64,000 nt of DNA from Mycolicibacterium sp. YH-1 (GTDB taxonomy: Bacteria > Actinomycetota > Actinomycetes > Mycobacteriales > Mycobacteriaceae), in assembly GCF_022557175.1 (NCBI RefSeq), contig NZ_CP092915.1, positions 2,170,001-2,234,000 on the forward strand, read 5' to 3'. Below the pieces are notes generated by a model. The model made no database searches, was not told the DNA's origin, and worked only from the letters and a program-made list of their open reading frames with translations. This document shows, one piece after another, positions 43,386-51,087 of this stretch (the stretch's first letter is position 1; every line of letters starts with the position of its first letter). The position numbers were made by a program, and so were the translations under genes.

Positions 43386-44132
43386 CTAGGTGGCCAGTGC
43401 CTCGGAGCGCTGGATGGTGCCCGTGGTCCCGCTGGCGTCCTGCCCGGCGAGCCATACCGCGGCGGTACCCATCGCCTCGGGTGGTTCGACCATCTCGGGC
43501 GGGATCTCGAAGCCACCGCCGCCGGCCTGCCAGCCCTCGGTCAGCACGACCCGCGACGGGCTGAGGCAGTTGACGGCGATGTTGTCGGCCCGCAGATCCG
43601 TCGCCAGCCCGAGGTACAGGCGCTCGGCGGCGGCCTTGGACACCCAGTACGCGTTGGCGCCCTGGTCGATCATGTTGACGCCGGTGGTGGTGACCGCGAT
43701 CAGCGAGCCACCGCCACGCTCGCGAACGTGTGGGATCACGGCCTTGGTGGCCAGGAAGACACCCGTCAGGTTGACGTCCAGGCACAGCTGCCAGCGCTTG
43801 AGCGGCGTCGATTCGACTGGGCCGAGCCACAATACGCCCGCGTTGGCGACCAGGATGTCGATGCCGCCGAACTCGGCGACCGTCGCGGCGACGGCGGCGT
43901 TGACGGACTCCTCGCTGGTGACGTCGCACGGAACCGGTATGGCCCGGCCGCCCGCGGCGACGATGTCGTCGGCCACCGAGACGATGGTGCCGGGCAGCTT
44001 GCCCCGCTGCTCGGACCGCGCCGCGACGGCCACCGCGGCGCCCGCCGCGGCAAGCGATTTCGCCACGGTCGCGCCGATACCGCGGCTGGCGCCCGCGACG
44101 AACGCGACCTTGCCTGCGAGGGACTGCGTCAC
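43386..44132 (-). CDS. Short-chain dehydrogenase/reductase
   Basis: 248-residue SDR with AGASRGIGATVAKSLAAAGA as the cofactor motif, VANAGVLWLG and the catalytic AYWVSKAAAERLY. The GKLPGTIVSVADDI stretch resembles HSDL2-type SDRs. Its ATG overlaps the upstream SDR stop by four bases, so the two act together, plausibly on successive hydroxyacyl-CoA or ketone intermediates. Confidence 0.85.
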   Translation of the reverse strand: MTQSLAGKVAFVAGASRGIGATVAKSLAAAGAAVAVAARSEQRGKLPGTIVSVADDIVAAGGRAIPVPCDVTSEESVNAAVAATVAEFGGIDILVANAGVLWLGPVESTPLKRWQLCLDVNLTGVFLATKAVIPHVRERGGGSLIAVTTTGVNMIDQGANAYWVSKAAAERLYLGLATDLRADNIAVNCLSPSRVVLTEGWQAGGGGFEIPPEMVEPPEAMGTAAVWLAGQDASGTTGTIQRSEALAT

Positions 44133-44893
44133 TTCGGCGGGAATCGCAGAGCGCCGTCGAGACGGATGATCTCGCCGTTGAGGTAGTCGTTCTCGATGAT
44201 GCTCTGGGCCAGCTGGGCGTACTCGGTCGAGCGACCCATGCGCTTGGGGAACGGAACCTGCGGGCCCCAGTACTGCTCGAGCTGATCGCCTGCCTTGCCG
44301 TAGGCCGGGGTGTTGATCGTGCCGGGGGCGATGGTGACGACGCGGATACCGAGCGGCGACAGGTCACGCGCGGCGACGAGCGTCATGCCGAGCACCCCGC
44401 CCTTGGCCGCCGAGTAGGGCAGCTGGCCGATCTGGCCCTCGTAACCGGCGATCGAGGCGGTATTGACGATGACGCCGCGGGCCCCCTCGTCGAGGGGGTC
44501 GGTCCTCGCCATGGCAGCCGCCGACAGGCGCATCACGTTGAACACCGCTGTCAGGTAGAACTCGATGGTCTTCTTGAAACCGTCGAGGGCGAGCGGTGAA
44601 CCGTCCTTGCCGATGAGCCGGCCGCCACTGGCCGGACCGCCGTGCGTGTCCACCGAGATGCGCAGCGGACCGAGCGCCTCCGCCTCGGCAATGGCCGCGT
44701 TCACCGACTCCTCAGATGTCGCGTCGGTGTGGACGTAGCGCACGCCCAGTTCGCTCTCCAGCGCGCTGCCCTTGTCGTCGGCCACGTCGGCGATCACGAC
44801 TTTGGCGCCCGCCGCGTGCAAGCGGCGCACCGTCGCCTCTCCCAAACCGCCCGTGCCTCCGACGACGATCGCTGAGCTACCGGCGATTTGCAT
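44129..44893 (-). CDS. Type II 3-hydroxyacyl-CoA dehydrogenase-like SDR (HSD10-like)
   Basis: 254-residue SDR. GGTGGLGEATVRRLHAAGA binds NAD and GQLPYSAAKGG holds the catalytic Tyr/Lys. The C-terminal NDYLNGEIIRLDGALRF is very like human HSD10 (17-beta-HSD type 10), which oxidises 3-hydroxyacyl-CoA, including 2-methyl-3-hydroxybutyryl-CoA. ATG 44893 has an AAGGAG site. An NAD-dependent oxidation of a branched 3-hydroxyacyl-CoA in this cluster is likely. Confidence 0.85.
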   Translation of the reverse strand: MQIAGSSAIVVGGTGGLGEATVRRLHAAGAKVVIADVADDKGSALESELGVRYVHTDATSEESVNAAIAEAEALGPLRISVDTHGGPASGGRLIGKDGSPLALDGFKKTIEFYLTAVFNVMRLSAAAMARTDPLDEGARGVIVNTASIAGYEGQIGQLPYSAAKGGVLGMTLVAARDLSPLGIRVVTIAPGTINTPAYGKAGDQLEQYWGPQVPFPKRMGRSTEYAQLAQSIIENDYLNGEIIRLDGALRFPPK

Positions 44894-44930
44894 GTGGTTC
44901 TCCTTGTTGCAACGCTGACTCTCTTGAGGG

Positions 44931-44945
44931 GAGAATAACATTTTC
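44931..44945. promoter_or_regulatory. Cluster operator motif, copy 4 (GAGAATAACATTTTC)
   Basis: Near-symmetric copy of the motif in the 77-base spacer between the SDR pair and the MeaB gene, so one site can control both directions. Confidence 0.6.
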
Positions 44946-44970
44946 ATGAAGCGGACAGAGGAGTCAGTCG

Positions 44971-45951
44971 ATGCCCGAGGTCGCCCCCGACAGCGCCGAT
45001 AGGCTGACTCGCACGATGACCATCGAAGATCTCCTCGAGAAGGCGCGCAACGGGTCGACCCGTGCGGTCGGCAGACTGCTGAGCCTCGTCGAGAGTCCGC
45101 GCCGCGATGAGGTGCTTGCCGTCATCGGCACGAACACCGCACGTGTCATCGGTGTGACGGGACCGCCCGGTGCCGGAAAGTCGACGACCATCGCCGTACT
45201 GGTGGCGGCCTACCGGCAGCGGGACCTACGCGTCGCGGTGCTCGCCGTGGACCCGTCGTCGCCGTACAGCGGGGGAGCGCTCCTGGGTGACCGAATCCGG
45301 ATGGCCGCCCATATCAACGACGATGACGTGCTGATTCGATCCGTTGCCGCACGCGGACATCTCGGCGGTCTGGCCGCTGCGGTGCCCGCGGCCATCCGTC
45401 TGCTCGCCGAACTTGCCTACGATGTGGTGCTTTTGGAGACCGTCGGGGTCGGGCAGTCCGAGATCGAGATCTCCGCTGTCGCTGATCCCACGGTCGTCAT
45501 CCTCAACCCCGGTGCGGGAGACGCGGTTCAGGCGGCGAAGGCAGGGCTGCTCGAGGTCGCCGACATCGTCGCCATCAACAAGGCCGACCGCGAGGGCGCC
45601 GATCAGACGGTGCGCGACCTGCACGCGGAGACCGATGCGCCCATTCTCAAGATCATCGCAGCGCGCAACGAGGGCATCGAGGAACTCGTCGCGGTGATCG
45701 ATGACTATCACCGCGACGACAGTCCGGGGCGCCGCGCGGCGCGCGCCCGCGCGCAGATCCTGTCGCTGGCCCAGAGTGCGCTGCGCGCGCACGGCGGGTT
45801 GGACGCGCTCGCCGATTCAGTGGCAACCGGCGACCTCGACATCTACGCGGCCACCGCGGCCCTACTCGATCAGGCTGGGTTCGGCACCGGCTCGGTGGCT
45901 TCCGAACAGGCGCGGGGCCAGAATGAGAATGACGTTTCCGCTTTGCAGTAA
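44971..45951 (+). CDS. MeaB/ArgK-type GTPase chaperone of B12-dependent mutase
   Basis: 326-residue G3E GTPase that loads and protects the cobalamin cofactor of acyl-CoA mutases. Walker A is GPPGAGKST at residues 64-72; VDPSSPYSGGALLGDRIRM, ETVGVGQSEIEI and the NKAD base motif follow. The family opening RNGSTRAVGRLLSLVE is present. It lies 8 kb from the mutase genes but shares the operator motif, which ties it to that enzyme. ATG 44971 has a GAGGAG site. Confidence 0.92.
   Translation: MPEVAPDSADRLTRTMTIEDLLEKARNGSTRAVGRLLSLVESPRRDEVLAVIGTNTARVIGVTGPPGAGKSTTIAVLVAAYRQRDLRVAVLAVDPSSPYSGGALLGDRIRMAAHINDDDVLIRSVAARGHLGGLAAAVPAAIRLLAELAYDVVLLETVGVGQSEIEISAVADPTVVILNPGAGDAVQAAKAGLLEVADIVAINKADREGADQTVRDLHAETDAPILKIIAARNEGIEELVAVIDDYHRDDSPGRRAARARAQILSLAQSALRAHGGLDALADSVATGDLDIYAATAALLDQAGFGTGSVASEQARGQNENDVSALQ
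45925..45939. promoter_or_regulatory. Cluster operator motif, copy 5 (GAGAATGACGTTTCC)
   Basis: Copy of the motif in the last codons of the MeaB gene, 75 bases before the DUF35 gene. A second inverted pair AATCGT/ACGATT lies just downstream (45951-45967). Together they suggest a promoter for the DUF35-thiolase unit. Confidence 0.45.
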
Positions 45952-46014
45952 TCGTGTTGTACGATTTCGTGAACGTATTCCGGAGTCGCAACATCTTCAC
46001 CGCGAGGAGCCTCG

Positions 46015-46428
46015 ATGCAGAAGGCGATCGACCCGACGATCTCGACGTGGCCGCAGGAGAATCCGCAGCTGATCGGCAGTTCCTGCGGGGCCTGCTCGGC
46101 GACGGTCTTCCCGGTCCAGAGCCACTGCCCGAAGTGCAGCAAGGCTGAGATGAGCGACGTGCTGCTGCCGCGTCGGGGCACGGTCATCGCCTGGACGACA
46201 CAGGGCTTCGCGCCGGGTGCGCCCTACGCCGGTCCGACGGGCAAGGACTTCGTCCCGTTCGGTGTGGGTCTGGTGCAGCTCGGTGATGTGGTGCGCGTCG
46301 AAGGTCGCCTCACTGAGAGCGATCCGGAGAAGCTCGATTTCGGCATGGACGTCGAACTGACCTTCATCCCGTTCGCCACGGATGCCGACGGCAACGAGAT
46401 CGTCACCTTCGCGTTCCAGCCGGTCTAG
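46015..46428 (+). CDS. DUF35/OB-fold zinc-ribbon protein partnering the thiolase
   Basis: 137-residue acyl-CoA-associated protein. The zinc ribbon uses Cys24, Cys27, Cys38 and Cys41 (CGACSATVFPVQSHCPKC), followed by an OB-fold with KDFVPFGVGLVQLGDVVRVEG. Such proteins form complexes with thiolase-like Ltp enzymes and hydratases, as in the ChsH2-Ltp2 aldolase of sterol side-chain breakdown. It ends 13 bases before the thiolase-like gene. The start has an AGGAG site. Confidence 0.88.
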   Translation: MQKAIDPTISTWPQENPQLIGSSCGACSATVFPVQSHCPKCSKAEMSDVLLPRRGTVIAWTTQGFAPGAPYAGPTGKDFVPFGVGLVQLGDVVRVEGRLTESDPEKLDFGMDVELTFIPFATDADGNEIVTFAFQPV

Positions 46429-46441
46429 AGGGGACTGATTC

Positions 46442-47599
46442 ATGAGCACTTCGAAATCCAATGACGTCGCGATCATCGGTGTCGGGTTGCATCCGTTCGG
46501 CCGGTTCGAGAAGTCCGCAGTTCAGATGGGGGCAGAGGCCATCCATCTCGCACTGGCTGACGCCGGATTGAGCTGGCAGGACATCCAATTCGGGTTCGGC
46601 GGCAGCTATGAGGTGTCCAATCCCGACTCGGTGACGCGACTTGTCGGGCTGACCGGCATCACGTTCACAAACGTGTTCAACGCATGCGCGACCTCGGCCA
46701 GCGCCATCCAGCAGACCGCGGACACCATCCGGCTGGGTAAGTACGACATCGGCATCGCGATAGGGCTGGACAAGCACCCGCGCGGCGCATTCACCGACGA
46801 CCCCGCGAAGCTCGCGCTACCGCAGTGGTACGCCGAGAACGGGCAGTTCGTCACCACCAAGTTCTTCGGGATGAAGGCCAACCACTACCTCCACAAGCAC
46901 AACATCTCGCAGCGGACGCTGGCCAAGGTCGCCGCCAAGAACTTCCGCAACGGTGAACTCAATCCGAACGCGTTCCGCCGCAAGCCGATCTCCGAGGATG
47001 ACATCCTCAACTCGCCGGCCCTGAACTATCCCCTGACGCAGTTCATGTTCTGCGCACCCGACGAGGGCGCGGCTGCGGTCATCATGTGCCGCGCCGATCT
47101 CGCCCACAAGTACACCAAGACGCCGGTCTACGTGCGGGCCAGCGAGATTCGCACCCGAACCTTCGGCGCCTACGAGGTGCACGCCACCTCCGCGCCGCTG
47201 GACGAGGACCCCTCGCCGACGGTGTACGCCGCCAAGGCCGCCTACGAGGCAGCTGGTATCGGGCCCGAGGACGTCGACATCGCGCAGCTGCAGGACACCG
47301 ATGCCGGCGCCGAGGTCATCCACATGGCCGAGACCGGGCTGTGCGCCGACGGTGACCAGGAGAAGCTGCTGGCCGACGGCGCCACCGAGATCGGCGGCTC
47401 GATTCCGGTCAACACCGACGGCGGTCTGATCGCCAACGGTGAGCCCATCGGCGCATCGGGTCTGCGGCAGATGCACGAACTGGTCCGCCAGTTGCGTGGC
47501 GAGGCGGGCGACCGGCAGGTGCCGGGCAACCCGCGCGTCGGATTGGCACAGGTTTACGGCGCGCCGGGTACCGCTTCGGCGACCATCCTGTCGCTCTGA
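46442..47599 (+). CDS. Thiolase-like protein (SCP-x/Ltp2 type), possible retro-aldolase
   Basis: 385-residue thiolase-fold protein. The nucleophile-position cysteine is Cys82 in NACATSASAI. The usual catalytic His motif is replaced by QLQDTDAG near residue 285 and the second thiolase cysteine motif by AQVYGAPGTA with Tyr372. Loss of His and second Cys with a Tyr at the end is the Ltp2 pattern, where a DUF35-bound protein cleaves a tertiary beta-hydroxyacyl-CoA by a retro-aldol reaction. A true thiolase activity is therefore doubtful. Confidence 0.8.
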   Translation: MSTSKSNDVAIIGVGLHPFGRFEKSAVQMGAEAIHLALADAGLSWQDIQFGFGGSYEVSNPDSVTRLVGLTGITFTNVFNACATSASAIQQTADTIRLGKYDIGIAIGLDKHPRGAFTDDPAKLALPQWYAENGQFVTTKFFGMKANHYLHKHNISQRTLAKVAAKNFRNGELNPNAFRRKPISEDDILNSPALNYPLTQFMFCAPDEGAAAVIMCRADLAHKYTKTPVYVRASEIRTRTFGAYEVHATSAPLDEDPSPTVYAAKAAYEAAGIGPEDVDIAQLQDTDAGAEVIHMAETGLCADGDQEKLLADGATEIGGSIPVNTDGGLIANGEPIGASGLRQMHELVRQLRGEAGDRQVPGNPRVGLAQVYGAPGTASATILSL

Positions 47600-47620
47600 A
47601 TCGGCGCCGCGACCCCGCGC

Positions 47621-47648
47621 GGTAACGTCATTCTCATAGGAATAGAGT
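47621..47648. promoter_or_regulatory. Cluster operator motif, copy 6, plus leaderless -10 of the crotonase gene
   Basis: GGTAACGTCATTCTC at 47621-47635 is the motif; TAGAGT at 47643-47648 is a -10 element ending seven bases before the ATG at 47656. On the other strand the motif shares GAGAATGACGTT with copy 5. Confidence 0.6.
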
Positions 47649-47655
47649 GCGATTC

Positions 47656-48564
47656 ATGGCTGACTACCGCTACGTCACATACGAGACGCTCGACGAGGGC
47701 ACCATCGCCCGGATCATGCTGAACCGCCCCGAGCAGCGCAACGCCCAGCAGCGTGGCCTGCTCGTCGAACTCGGTGATGCGTTCCTCAAGGCCGAGGCCG
47801 ATGACAACGTGCGCGTCGTCATCCTCGGTGGCAACGGGCCGATGTTCTCCTCGGGTCACGACCTGGGCTCCAAGGTGATGATGCAGGAGTACCAGCCGGG
47901 TCCGGACCAGCATCCGAGCTTCCGTGAGAACGGGGCGACCCGCGAGGGTGCCGAGAAGCTGATGCTGCAGGAGTGGCATCACTTCTTCGAGAACACCCGC
48001 CGCTGGCGCAATCTGCGCAAGATCACCGTCGCGTCGGTGCACGGTGACGTCTACGCGGCGGCCCTGATGCTGATGTGGTCCTGCGACCTGATCGTGGCGG
48101 CCGACAACACCACCTTCGCCGACGTCGTCGGCACCCGGTTGGGGATGTGCGGCGTCGAGTACTTCGCCCACCCCTGGGAGTTCGGCGCGCGCAAGACCAA
48201 GGAACTCATGCTCACCGGTGATTCACTGTCGGTCGAGGAGGCCCATGCGCTCGGCATGGTGTCCAAGGTCTTCCCCGCCGACGAGTTGGCCGACAAGACA
48301 CTGGAGTTCGCGCGACGCATCGCCAAGGTGCCCACCATGGCCGCGCTGTTGATCAAGGAGTCGGTCAACCAGACCCAGGACAACCAGGGCTTCTACAACT
48401 CCATCAACGCGTGCTTCACGCTGCACCAGCTCAACCACAGCCACTGGTCTCAGGTGCACGGCGGCGGCTTCCCCGTCGGCAACGAGACCGATGGCCTGCC
48501 CAACTGGCGCGAGGCGCCCCCGGTGGTGCCCGCGGTCAAGGACAAGGTCCGGTTCGACGACTGA
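47656..48564 (+). CDS. Atypical crotonase (enoyl-CoA hydratase family)
   Basis: 302-residue crotonase-fold protein. FSSGHDLGSK (residues 65-73) forms the first oxyanion-hole part. The second part reads VHGDVYAAALML instead of a Gly-rich loop, and neither hydratase glutamate is present (FADVVGTRLGM where PE is usual). A 40-residue insertion rich in His, Glu and Trp follows the first loop (EYQPGPDQHPSF to EWHHFF), and the C-terminus is extended. It may catalyse a different CoA-ester reaction. The leaderless -10 supports ATG 47656 over GTG 47647. Confidence 0.78.
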   Translation: MADYRYVTYETLDEGTIARIMLNRPEQRNAQQRGLLVELGDAFLKAEADDNVRVVILGGNGPMFSSGHDLGSKVMMQEYQPGPDQHPSFRENGATREGAEKLMLQEWHHFFENTRRWRNLRKITVASVHGDVYAAALMLMWSCDLIVAADNTTFADVVGTRLGMCGVEYFAHPWEFGARKTKELMLTGDSLSVEEAHALGMVSKVFPADELADKTLEFARRIAKVPTMAALLIKESVNQTQDNQGFYNSINACFTLHQLNHSHWSQVHGGGFPVGNETDGLPNWREAPPVVPAVKDKVRFDD

Positions 48565-48566
48565 GC

Positions 48567-48625
48567 GCGAACGTGAGGAAGTGTGCGAGTTTTGAGCGAG
48601 GTCTCGCACACTTGTTCACGTTCGC
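48567..48625. terminator. Imperfect 23-base inverted repeat between convergent genes
   Basis: Arms at 48567-48589 and 48603-48625 match in 21 of 23 positions around a 13-base loop. It lies between the ends of the crotonase and the flavoprotein genes, so it can terminate both. Similar in placement to the 63-base palindrome at 43321. Confidence 0.65.
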
Positions 48626-48631
48626 CGAGGG

Positions 48632-50239
48632 TTAGTCGGTCGTGACAGCTCGCCCCGCGCGGTAGCCGAACACCATTGCGGGGCCAAGTGTTCCACCCGC
48701 GCCCCCGTAGGCCTTCCCGGTCACGCCCGCCATTGCGTTACCCGCCGCGTACAGCCCGCGGATGGGCTGGCCGCTGACGTGCAGCACGCGTGCGTCACGG
48801 TCGGTGCGTGGCCCGCCCTTGGTGCCCATCGCGCCGACCGTCACCGGCACGGCGAAGTACGGTGCGGTGTCGATCGGGCCGAGAGTCTGCAGTGCGGGCG
48901 TTGCGGCGTTGGTGTCACCCCAGTACCCGTCGTAAGCGCTTGAGCCGCGGCCGAAGTCGAGATCGGTCTCATGGGCGACGTTGCGGTTCCACACCTCCAA
49001 CGTGCGCGCCAGCCCATCCGAGTCGATTCCCGTCTTGGCGCCCAGCTCGGCCAGGTCGGCGGACTTGCAGTACCAGTCGGGCGCCACACCGTCGGGCTCG
49101 ACACCGAGGAAGCCGTACTTCTTCAGGTGCAGCGAGTCGAACACGATCCACGCCGGGTCGTTGAGGTATCCAAATCGCGGGTCGAGGTGGTGGAACGGGC
49201 CCGCCATCGAGTTGTACTCGCCCGCCTCGTTGAGGAAGCGCCTGCCCGCCCGGTTCACGATGATGCTGCGCGGCCTGGTGCGCTCCAGGCGCACACTGCG
49301 GCTGCGTTGATGGCCATCGATGGTGTCGCCGGGGATCTGCACGATCGGCACCCACCATGCCTCACCCATGTTGGCCAGGTCAGCGCCGTGCGCCATGGCC
49401 ATGCGCAAGCCGTCGCCGGTGTTGTTGGGCGGAGACACCGGCCCGTGCATCGGGCCGCGCAGATAGGCGTCGACGAGCTTCTCGTCCCACTCGAAGCCGC
49501 CCGTGCCGAGCACAACGCCGCGGCGGGCGTGCACCCGAAGGTCCCTGCCGCCGTGGCTGATCCGCACACCGACGATCCGCCCGTCGCTGCCGGCGATCAG
49601 CTCGAGCGCGCGGGCCTCGGTCACCGGCGCAACGCCGTGGTCGAGCAACCCCTTGAGCAGTCCGGCGATCAACGCGGTGCCTGCCACGCAGTAGTTCCCG
49701 TCGATGTCGTCGACGGAGGCGTGGATGCGCGCACGTGTCTCGGCGTCGATCCCGACATTGCTGAAGTCGACGGGGAAGGAGGTGATGCGGTCACTCCAGT
49801 CGCCGAGGCGGTCGAGGTCGAACGGCTTGGCGTTGTGCGAGCGGCCCCCCGATGGCCGTCCGCCGGGCAGTTCGGGTTTGTAGTCGGGGAAACCCGCGGC
49901 GACCTCGAACTGCAACTCGCTGTGGCTCTCGACGAAGTCGAGCATCTCGGGCCCAGTGCGGACGAACGTCTCCACCAGGTCGGTGTCCATCGCGCCGAGC
50001 GACTGCGCCTCCAGATAGCGCATGGCGTCGTCGACCGTCAGCTCGCCGTCGGGGGAGCGGTGATGCGCCGGGATCCAGACGATGCCGCCGGACACCGCGG
50101 TCGTGCCACCGACCGTCGGCGCCTTCTCGTACACGGCGACCGAAGCGCCGCCGGTCGCGGCTGTCAACGCGGCGGTCAGCCCCGCACCGCCGGTGCCGAG
50201 CACCACGACGTCGACTTCGTGATCCCATTCGGAACTCAA
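48632..50239 (-). CDS. FAD-dependent oxidoreductase, 3-ketosteroid delta1-dehydrogenase-like
   Basis: 535-residue flavoprotein of the fumarate reductase/KstD family. VVVLGTGGAGLTAALTAATGG binds the ADP part of FAD, followed by KAPTVGGTTAVSGGIVWIP. The C-terminal YAAGNAMAGVTGKAYGGAGGTLGPAM closes the flavin site. KstD enzymes remove hydrogens next to a ring ketone; here the ring substrate is unknown. It lies 34 bases after the IclR gene, apparently in the same unit, and is divergent from the mhp-like operon. Confidence 0.83.
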   Translation of the reverse strand: MSSEWDHEVDVVVLGTGGAGLTAALTAATGGASVAVYEKAPTVGGTTAVSGGIVWIPAHHRSPDGELTVDDAMRYLEAQSLGAMDTDLVETFVRTGPEMLDFVESHSELQFEVAAGFPDYKPELPGGRPSGGRSHNAKPFDLDRLGDWSDRITSFPVDFSNVGIDAETRARIHASVDDIDGNYCVAGTALIAGLLKGLLDHGVAPVTEARALELIAGSDGRIVGVRISHGGRDLRVHARRGVVLGTGGFEWDEKLVDAYLRGPMHGPVSPPNNTGDGLRMAMAHGADLANMGEAWWVPIVQIPGDTIDGHQRSRSVRLERTRPRSIIVNRAGRRFLNEAGEYNSMAGPFHHLDPRFGYLNDPAWIVFDSLHLKKYGFLGVEPDGVAPDWYCKSADLAELGAKTGIDSDGLARTLEVWNRNVAHETDLDFGRGSSAYDGYWGDTNAATPALQTLGPIDTAPYFAVPVTVGAMGTKGGPRTDRDARVLHVSGQPIRGLYAAGNAMAGVTGKAYGGAGGTLGPAMVFGYRAGRAVTTD

Positions 50240-50273
50240 GTGCCCGTTCCCTTTCAGTCGCCGGCTGACGAGG

Positions 50274-50978
50274 TCAGCCGAGGATGTCCGACAGCCTGTC
50301 GGCTGCCATGATCACCGCGTCGCGTCCCTCGATCAGGACGTCCTTGCGGTGGGAGATGAGGTTGATGCATGTCGGTGGGGACGGGGGGCGGCGCCGCACG
50401 GGGACGGCCAATCCGTAGGTGTCGGGCTCGATCTCGCCGTGCGTGATGACCCAACCCTGTTCGCGGGTGAGCGGCACCAGGTCACGCTCATTGGGCCGCG
50501 GCGCCATGCTGGCCAGCAGCGCGATACCTGCGGCGCCCCGGTCCAGCGGGTATCGGCTGCCCTCGTGAAACGACAGTTGGTAGAACACCAGCGTCGGGAC
50601 GATCACCGCGACCGCGACCTGCTGGTCGCCTTCGGCCACCAGCAGTGACACCGATGCGCCGAGGTCGTCGGCCAGGGTGCGCAACGTGGGCACGCTGAGC
50701 TGTCGCAGGTTGTTGTCGAACGACGCTCCGAGCACCGCCAGCGCGGCGGCCGGCCGGTACTTGCCGTCCTCGCCCTTCACCACGAACCGTTGCTGGGCAA
50801 GGGTGCTCAGCAGTCGGTAGGCAATGGTCCGGTGGACCCCGACATGGTCGGCGACCTGTTGTGCCGTCACGCCCGTGGGGGAGTTGGCCACCGCCTGCAG
50901 TGCCGTCAGCCCGCGCGCCAGTGTCTGCGAACCGGCTGTGAGCCGCTCCGCGGGGCCGTCGTCCTTGACAGACGTCAT
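50274..50978 (-). CDS. IclR family transcriptional regulator
   Basis: 234-residue regulator. The winged helix is LARGLTALQAVANSPTGVTAQQVADHVGVHRTIAYRLLSTL near residues 20-60, followed by a GAF-like effector domain with SYRYPLDRGAAGIALLA-type features (SRYPLDRGAAGIALL). IclR proteins commonly control aromatic-acid operons such as mhp. It probably acts on the 51005 palindrome and controls the divergent ring-cleavage operon. Confidence 0.88.
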   Translation of the reverse strand: MTSVKDDGPAERLTAGSQTLARGLTALQAVANSPTGVTAQQVADHVGVHRTIAYRLLSTLAQQRFVVKGEDGKYRPAAALAVLGASFDNNLRQLSVPTLRTLADDLGASVSLLVAEGDQQVAVAVIVPTLVFYQLSFHEGSRYPLDRGAAGIALLASMAPRPNERDLVPLTREQGWVITHGEIEPDTYGLAVPVRRRPPSPPTCINLISHRKDVLIEGRDAVIMAADRLSDILG

Positions 50979-51004
50979 CGTGAGAAGGATGCTCTATAGA
51001 TAGT

Positions 51005-51018
51005 GCACATCGATGTGC
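51005..51018. promoter_or_regulatory. IclR-type palindrome (GCACATCGATGTGC)
   Basis: Perfect 14-bp palindrome, 27 bases upstream of the IclR ATG and 70 bases upstream of the hydrolase ATG. Another pair, TGC...GCA at 51016-51028, overlaps it. It is placed to act on both divergent promoters. Confidence 0.6.
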
Positions 51019-51047
51019 GATATTAGCACACATTGCTCGCGGTACAA

Positions 51048-51062
51048 GAGAATGCGATTTCC
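51048..51062. promoter_or_regulatory. Cluster operator motif, copy 7 (GAGAATGCGATTTCC)
   Basis: Reverse of GGAAATCGCATTCTC, matching the motif of the mutase cluster, 26 bases before the mhpC-like gene. If functional it links the ring-cleavage operon to the same regulator. It is the weakest-supported copy because it lies outside the main cluster. Confidence 0.35.
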
Positions 51063-51087
51063 AACATGGATCTGGAAGGGCGCCGAA

